Shown one piece after another: positions 59,681 through 64,000 of a stretch of 64,000 nt of DNA (position 1 is its first letter; every line of letters begins with the position of its first letter). The translations under genes and the position numbers were made by a program. The notes under the pieces were generated by a model. It was not told the origin of the DNA. It searched no databases and worked only from the letters and a program-made list of their open reading frames with translations. The stretch is from the NCBI RefSeq assembly GCF_047663525.1, contig NC_092588.1, positions 108,085,001 through 108,149,000 of the forward strand. Reading direction: 5' to 3'. The DNA comes from Anas platyrhynchos (taxonomy: Eukaryota; Chordata; Aves; Anseriformes; Anatidae).

Positions 59681-62600
59681 GTTTTTGCCTAGCTGAAAAC
59701 TTTTACCAAAGTTGTGTGTACATTATATCCATTGGTTCAAGTATCAGGACAATGTCAGCATTTTTTTTTTCCATGGTAGTTTCAGTAGATCAGAAAAACA
59801 TGTCAGTGAGTCTTAAAAATATGATTTTAAAGTGTTTTTTTTTTTCAATCTTCTAATCTTCTGCCAATGCATCTGAGATAATTTACTGTAAAAGTCAAGA
59901 CAGTGCTAATGGGCTACTCCCCTCTATACAGCGCAGATTTGAAAGGGGAAATGTTTAGATTCTGAAGTGCACTAAGCTTTATGTTCATCATGAAATCATC
60001 TTTTAAATTTCTTTAAAGGTATTTTTAATGTACATGTGCATCTAATTATAGCTAAAGATAATTTGCACTTCAATTATCCTCCCTTCCTGCTAGGTCCTCG
60101 GCAGACGAAAAATCCCAGGAAAAATCTTCACTCTGCTGCTGCCTACCTCAGCACGCTCTGACTGATCTTTTGTCCCACTCCCAGAAGTCCCAAGGCTGAA
60201 TAGGGTAAGCATGCATGTACATATATATCTATATGTATGTATATATACACACAATCACGTGTGGTGAAGGTGAGGGAGGACCGATCCGCTCTGTTTTATG
60301 TTCAATGCACCCAGCCCCACTGCCTCCCTCTGGGATCTGCACCTTCCCTTCCCAGCTTGGCCCCAAGGGGCAGGACCCAGCTCCTTTCACCACCTTGCTC
60401 CCTTCCACCCTGAGAACCTTCCCAGTTGCCTCAGCTGTTCCTCACCATCCTAGTACTTGCTGGAGGCCTGAAGAAGAGTTTCAGCAGCTGGCTTTGGCCC
60501 AATGAGAGAAATAGGCCATTGCAGCTGCTTTTGGGGGAAATGGACAGAATGGAAGCCTTTCCTGGTGGCATAAGTGACCTCTGCTCCCTTTCCTTTCAGC
60601 AGGCCCAGCTGCTGGTCACCACCCAGCTCGGGCCTGGCCATGCCAGCCCCTGCTTTGCCGCAGCTTCTCCTGAGGTCCTGCACAGACCAGGTTTTGTTTT
60701 TGCTTGTGGTGAAAGGGCACCTGCCCACATCTCCTGAAGGGCCGCATCCTGCTCTCCCCAGCCACCAGGGCAGCTGCTGTGGCTGAGGTGGTCATGTGTG
60801 GTGGGGAGAAGAAGCCAGGCGATTCGGGAGGCGGATGCTTTCACCTTGCCTGCCCTCAGCTATTTACATCTCTGTGGAGGTTTCCCGGGGAGAAAGAGAA
60901 CTGGCAGCTTGGTGAGGAGGCAGAGGGAGTGTGTATTGAAGAAACTGGAATAAACAACCAAACCAAAGCATAAGGTCATGATTCAAGCAAATGTGCCAGA
61001 GGGAGCACTCTGAGCAGATGATGCTTATTGCTCAATGCAGTCTAAAGTCCAAGCAGCGTGCAAATGCAGCCCAATGGAGCTTTCGTAGAGCTGGGAATGG
61101 AGAGGTGCGCAGAGAGCAGACCACAGAGGAGGCAGCATGTTCTCCTCTGGAAAGGGGCAATAATGAGTCTACAGCAGCCTGGAAATATTTAGCCACGTGA
61201 CAGATCTCAGTGCTAGCAGCAGCAGTAGCAGCTTTCACAGATTTATTTATTAGAAAAAATAAATCAGATGATAATTTCAATTGTGAGATAGCAGGTCAGT
61301 CACAATAACTTGCAAAAACTGCATTGCAGCTGAAAATGACTGTGGGAAAGTTTCCTGATTAACCCTGTTGGGTTTCTTTGTTTTTTAAGAAGAGAGAAGT
61401 AGCTGAACTTCTAGTTTCCTGTGGAAACAAAACTTACGCAATCAGTATTTGTCCCATACCTAATCATTTTTGTAACCCTTTGGCAAATCAGATTTTGACC
61501 AAAGTGGAAAAAGAGATAATGTTAGACATAATTATTTTTCTCAAACGTTTCATAAAACTTGGCGGCAGGACAAGGGAGAGGGAGTCAAGTTCCTGCCTTG
61601 TCTGAAGAAAAGGCAAGAGGATCCCAGCTGGTCGGGCAGCACCCACGTGCTGACAACCAGAGAGTGTTTTTATAGCTCCAGACTGTCCCAGAGCCTGTTG
61701 TCTCTTGGTGGTGACAGTGCCACAGGAGGCATGAGGGAAGCTGGGATTCTTGTGGTGAAGGGGAGGGAGATGTGGGACAAAGGACACGAATCCGTAGGAA
61801 ATCAGGCTTCGTTAGTTCTGCTGCTCAGGAACAACATGTTTGTCTAACAATAGCTTTCTGCCCAAGCACATGCGTCAGAACCAGATTAGATTTCTATTTG
61901 CATACCTCTTTACCTTTCTCAGAAATGCCTCCGGCATAAAGCTCCTCAATTTCTCTTTCTTCCTGAAGGCATGGCTCTCTCCTGAAGAGTAACTGTAAAA
62001 GTTGCATCTTATTTCCTAATGGATTTATCACTTTGTTTATTTAAAGTCAGATGAACTGGGCTTAACAACAACAGCGAATGTTTTCTGCTTTTTTTTTTTT
62101 TTTTTTTAATCCTCTTGGCTCTTCAGAGACAACATAACAGAGGGAAAGCAAATGAGCTGGATGCGATTCCATGTTGTGCATGCACACTGAGAGCAGAACC
62201 TGAAGACAGTGCTGTTGTGCAATGTAAACAAGGCATAAATTTGTCCTACAGAACCCTCGCAGCCGATGATCTGAGAGGGAAGGAATCCGATGGATTTCTG
62301 AAGCATAGGATAAGCCTGCAGCACTGACAGGAAGAACAGGATTTTTTTGTTTTCTTGTAAACCGAACACATTTTGTATGTATTTGTTGAAATAATAATCA
62401 TACACACACACACAATAATAATAATAATAATTAAAAAAAATTACAGTCACTGTTCAAAGGAATGCTGTACTCTCCAAGGGAGGTTTTAATCTGCAGGGGG
62501 AGAGAATAGGAGCTGTGTTCTTCTTCCAGCCTTATGTCGTCTGAGGTCTGTATTACGCTCGTTACAATGATATCAGTGCTTCTAAATTAAAGTAGCAATG

Positions 62601-64000
62601 CCCACATTCCACGGGGACATGTGTCACAGAAATTCATGTGCTAGTAATTAAAACTGAATTTTCAAATGCTGCTTCAGATTCAGACGAGAAGCTTTTGAGG
62701 CAGTTGTGTAATGGAGAAGAAAAGAAAACAAGGAAGCTTGAAGCATACTGGGGGGGCAGCCTTGATACGTGCCACAGACACAATGGGACACCCCGCACGC
62801 TGCTATCACCCCGGCCACGCTGAGGAAAAGCAGTGTTTTCAAAGGGCAGGTTGTGTTTCAGGTGCTGAGCTTTTATGGAAGTCCACCCAAACGCCAGCCG
62901 TGTGCCCCCCACTGCTAGCCACTCTGAAAAGCCGCTCCTAAGAATAACTGGTCACCTGAAAAGAAAATGAAATGCAATTACAGGGAAGCAGATAGTGCAT
63001 TATTAGATCCTACCACCGGGCTACTCAGCATCCAGCCATTAGTATCATGCCTTTCTGGCCAAAGTATTTGATGCTTCAGGCCAAGAAAGGCACAGAAAGC
63101 CCAACAAGCAGCGCTGCGCTTCGCAGTGGTACGGGATAGCCCTCTCCTGGACATCAGGTTTGTCACAAGAAATACAGAGCCATTACCCTAATTGCAGTCT
63201 TAGCAAAAGTAATTAATCATCAAATAGTTTTCCAATGTTTGGACAAATCCTGTGTCCGTTTTTTTTGGCCTTGAGTTCCTCATACAGCAGTAAACTGCGT
63301 GAGCTGACAAAAGGCAGAAAGTGCCTGTGTCCCAGGGGTGCTATGACTTGATGACATCCAACCTCCTCTTTAGCAGCTGACCTAATTCCTTCTGTTGTTG
63401 TACTCCAAGGTGTCCTGGACAGAGGAAAAAAAAAAAAAAAAAAGCCTTTTGTTCACTGTACATTGTTGTTTTAACCTAGTGGAGTGTGTCTGGTGGAGAA
63501 ACTGAGGATCCTAATTTTAAGGCTTTCCGACTTTGTTTGCCTTGTGTTTACGCATTCTGAGGCTAAAATAAAGCTTGTGCTGCACGTGTACGGCGACTAA
63601 TGAATTAGCTCCAGCCATCAGCTTAACTGCTGGTGCCAAAACAAACGCATCGGCACGCTTACAACTTAGCAGTTTGGACCCACCTTCCAAACAAACACCT
63701 CGAGTGTTTCACCACGCACTTGCCAATGGTGTGGCCATGTGAACCCCAGGCTGAGCCAAGGGGACCCTGTGAGAAGCAGCACCTCGCCCCGAGCCGTGGC
63801 AGAGGGGATGGATGTGGTTCATCCCATGCTATTTCTGCAGGAACTTGCTGTAGTCTGTCAACATTTGCTCAGTCGCACCTAGTCAGACTGGTTTGCATTG
63901 TTTCCTGCCTCATCGTTTGTAAGTCATCTTTTTTTTTTTTAATTTGCTGGTGCTCACAGGTGTGCTTGGATTGTTTATAGAAAGGACCAAGGTGGAAAAA
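59681..64000. other. Intergenic, no gene recognised
   Basis: A TA/TG microsatellite (60217-60253), a GC-richer patch (about 60280-60860), (CA)n plus (AAT)n at 62400-62432, and A/T runs (62090-62107; 63426-63443). Short frames on both strands overlap and lack domains. I see no start of a next gene before the window ends. Confidence 0.5.
62400..62432. repeat. (CA)n followed by (AAT)n
   Basis: About eight CA units run directly into about six AAT units, a compound microsatellite. Confidence 0.85.

Overview
The window is nuclear DNA from a bird (or a close sauropsid). It carries two vertebrate protein genes, AT-rich non-coding DNA with few CpGs, and several copies of the chicken-repeat-1 (CR1) LINE family in states from fairly young to very decayed. 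There is no operon structure, no CRISPR, and no recognisable tRNA or rRNA gene.

Layout. Positions 1-9905 are non-coding and hold one 5'-truncated CR1 (6385-7705, + strand). RNF182, a RING-finger membrane E3 ubiquitin ligase, has an intact single-exon reading frame at 10142-10879 (+). A probable 5' leader exon lies just upstream and a long 3' UTR follows to about 13.35 kb. Positions 13.3-36.6 kb are intergenic. They contain two very old CR1/L3-like fragments, a short and a medium CR1 on the minus strand, simple repeats, a decayed array built on a TATAATTGATTCACT-like unit, and two isolated CpG-richer patches. A CpG-rich promoter at about 36.6-37.1 kb starts the second gene.

That second gene is best called MCUR1 (CCDC90A), a mitochondrial inner-membrane coiled-coil protein that regulates calcium uptake through the uniporter. 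I traced nine coding exons with consensus splice sites from 36898 to 50877 (+), giving 759 coding bases and 252 residues. The frame is continuous through every junction. Intron 4 holds two CR1 copies in opposite orientation. The 3' UTR probably ends near 53.7 kb. From there to 64 kb I see one old LINE fragment, a T24-G13 tract, a GC-richer patch and microsatellites, but no supported gene.

The two genes are neighbours in the vertebrate 6p23-like syntenic block, as I remember it, but have unrelated functions (ubiquitin ligase on endomembranes; mitochondrial calcium handling). No shared regulation is visible. I did not find a clear undescribed system. The most useful leads are regulatory details at the MCUR1 start (a strong-context upstream ORF, a palindromic E-box over the first splice donor, a short N-terminus), the symmetric coiled-coil exons, and a few unexplained sequence structures.
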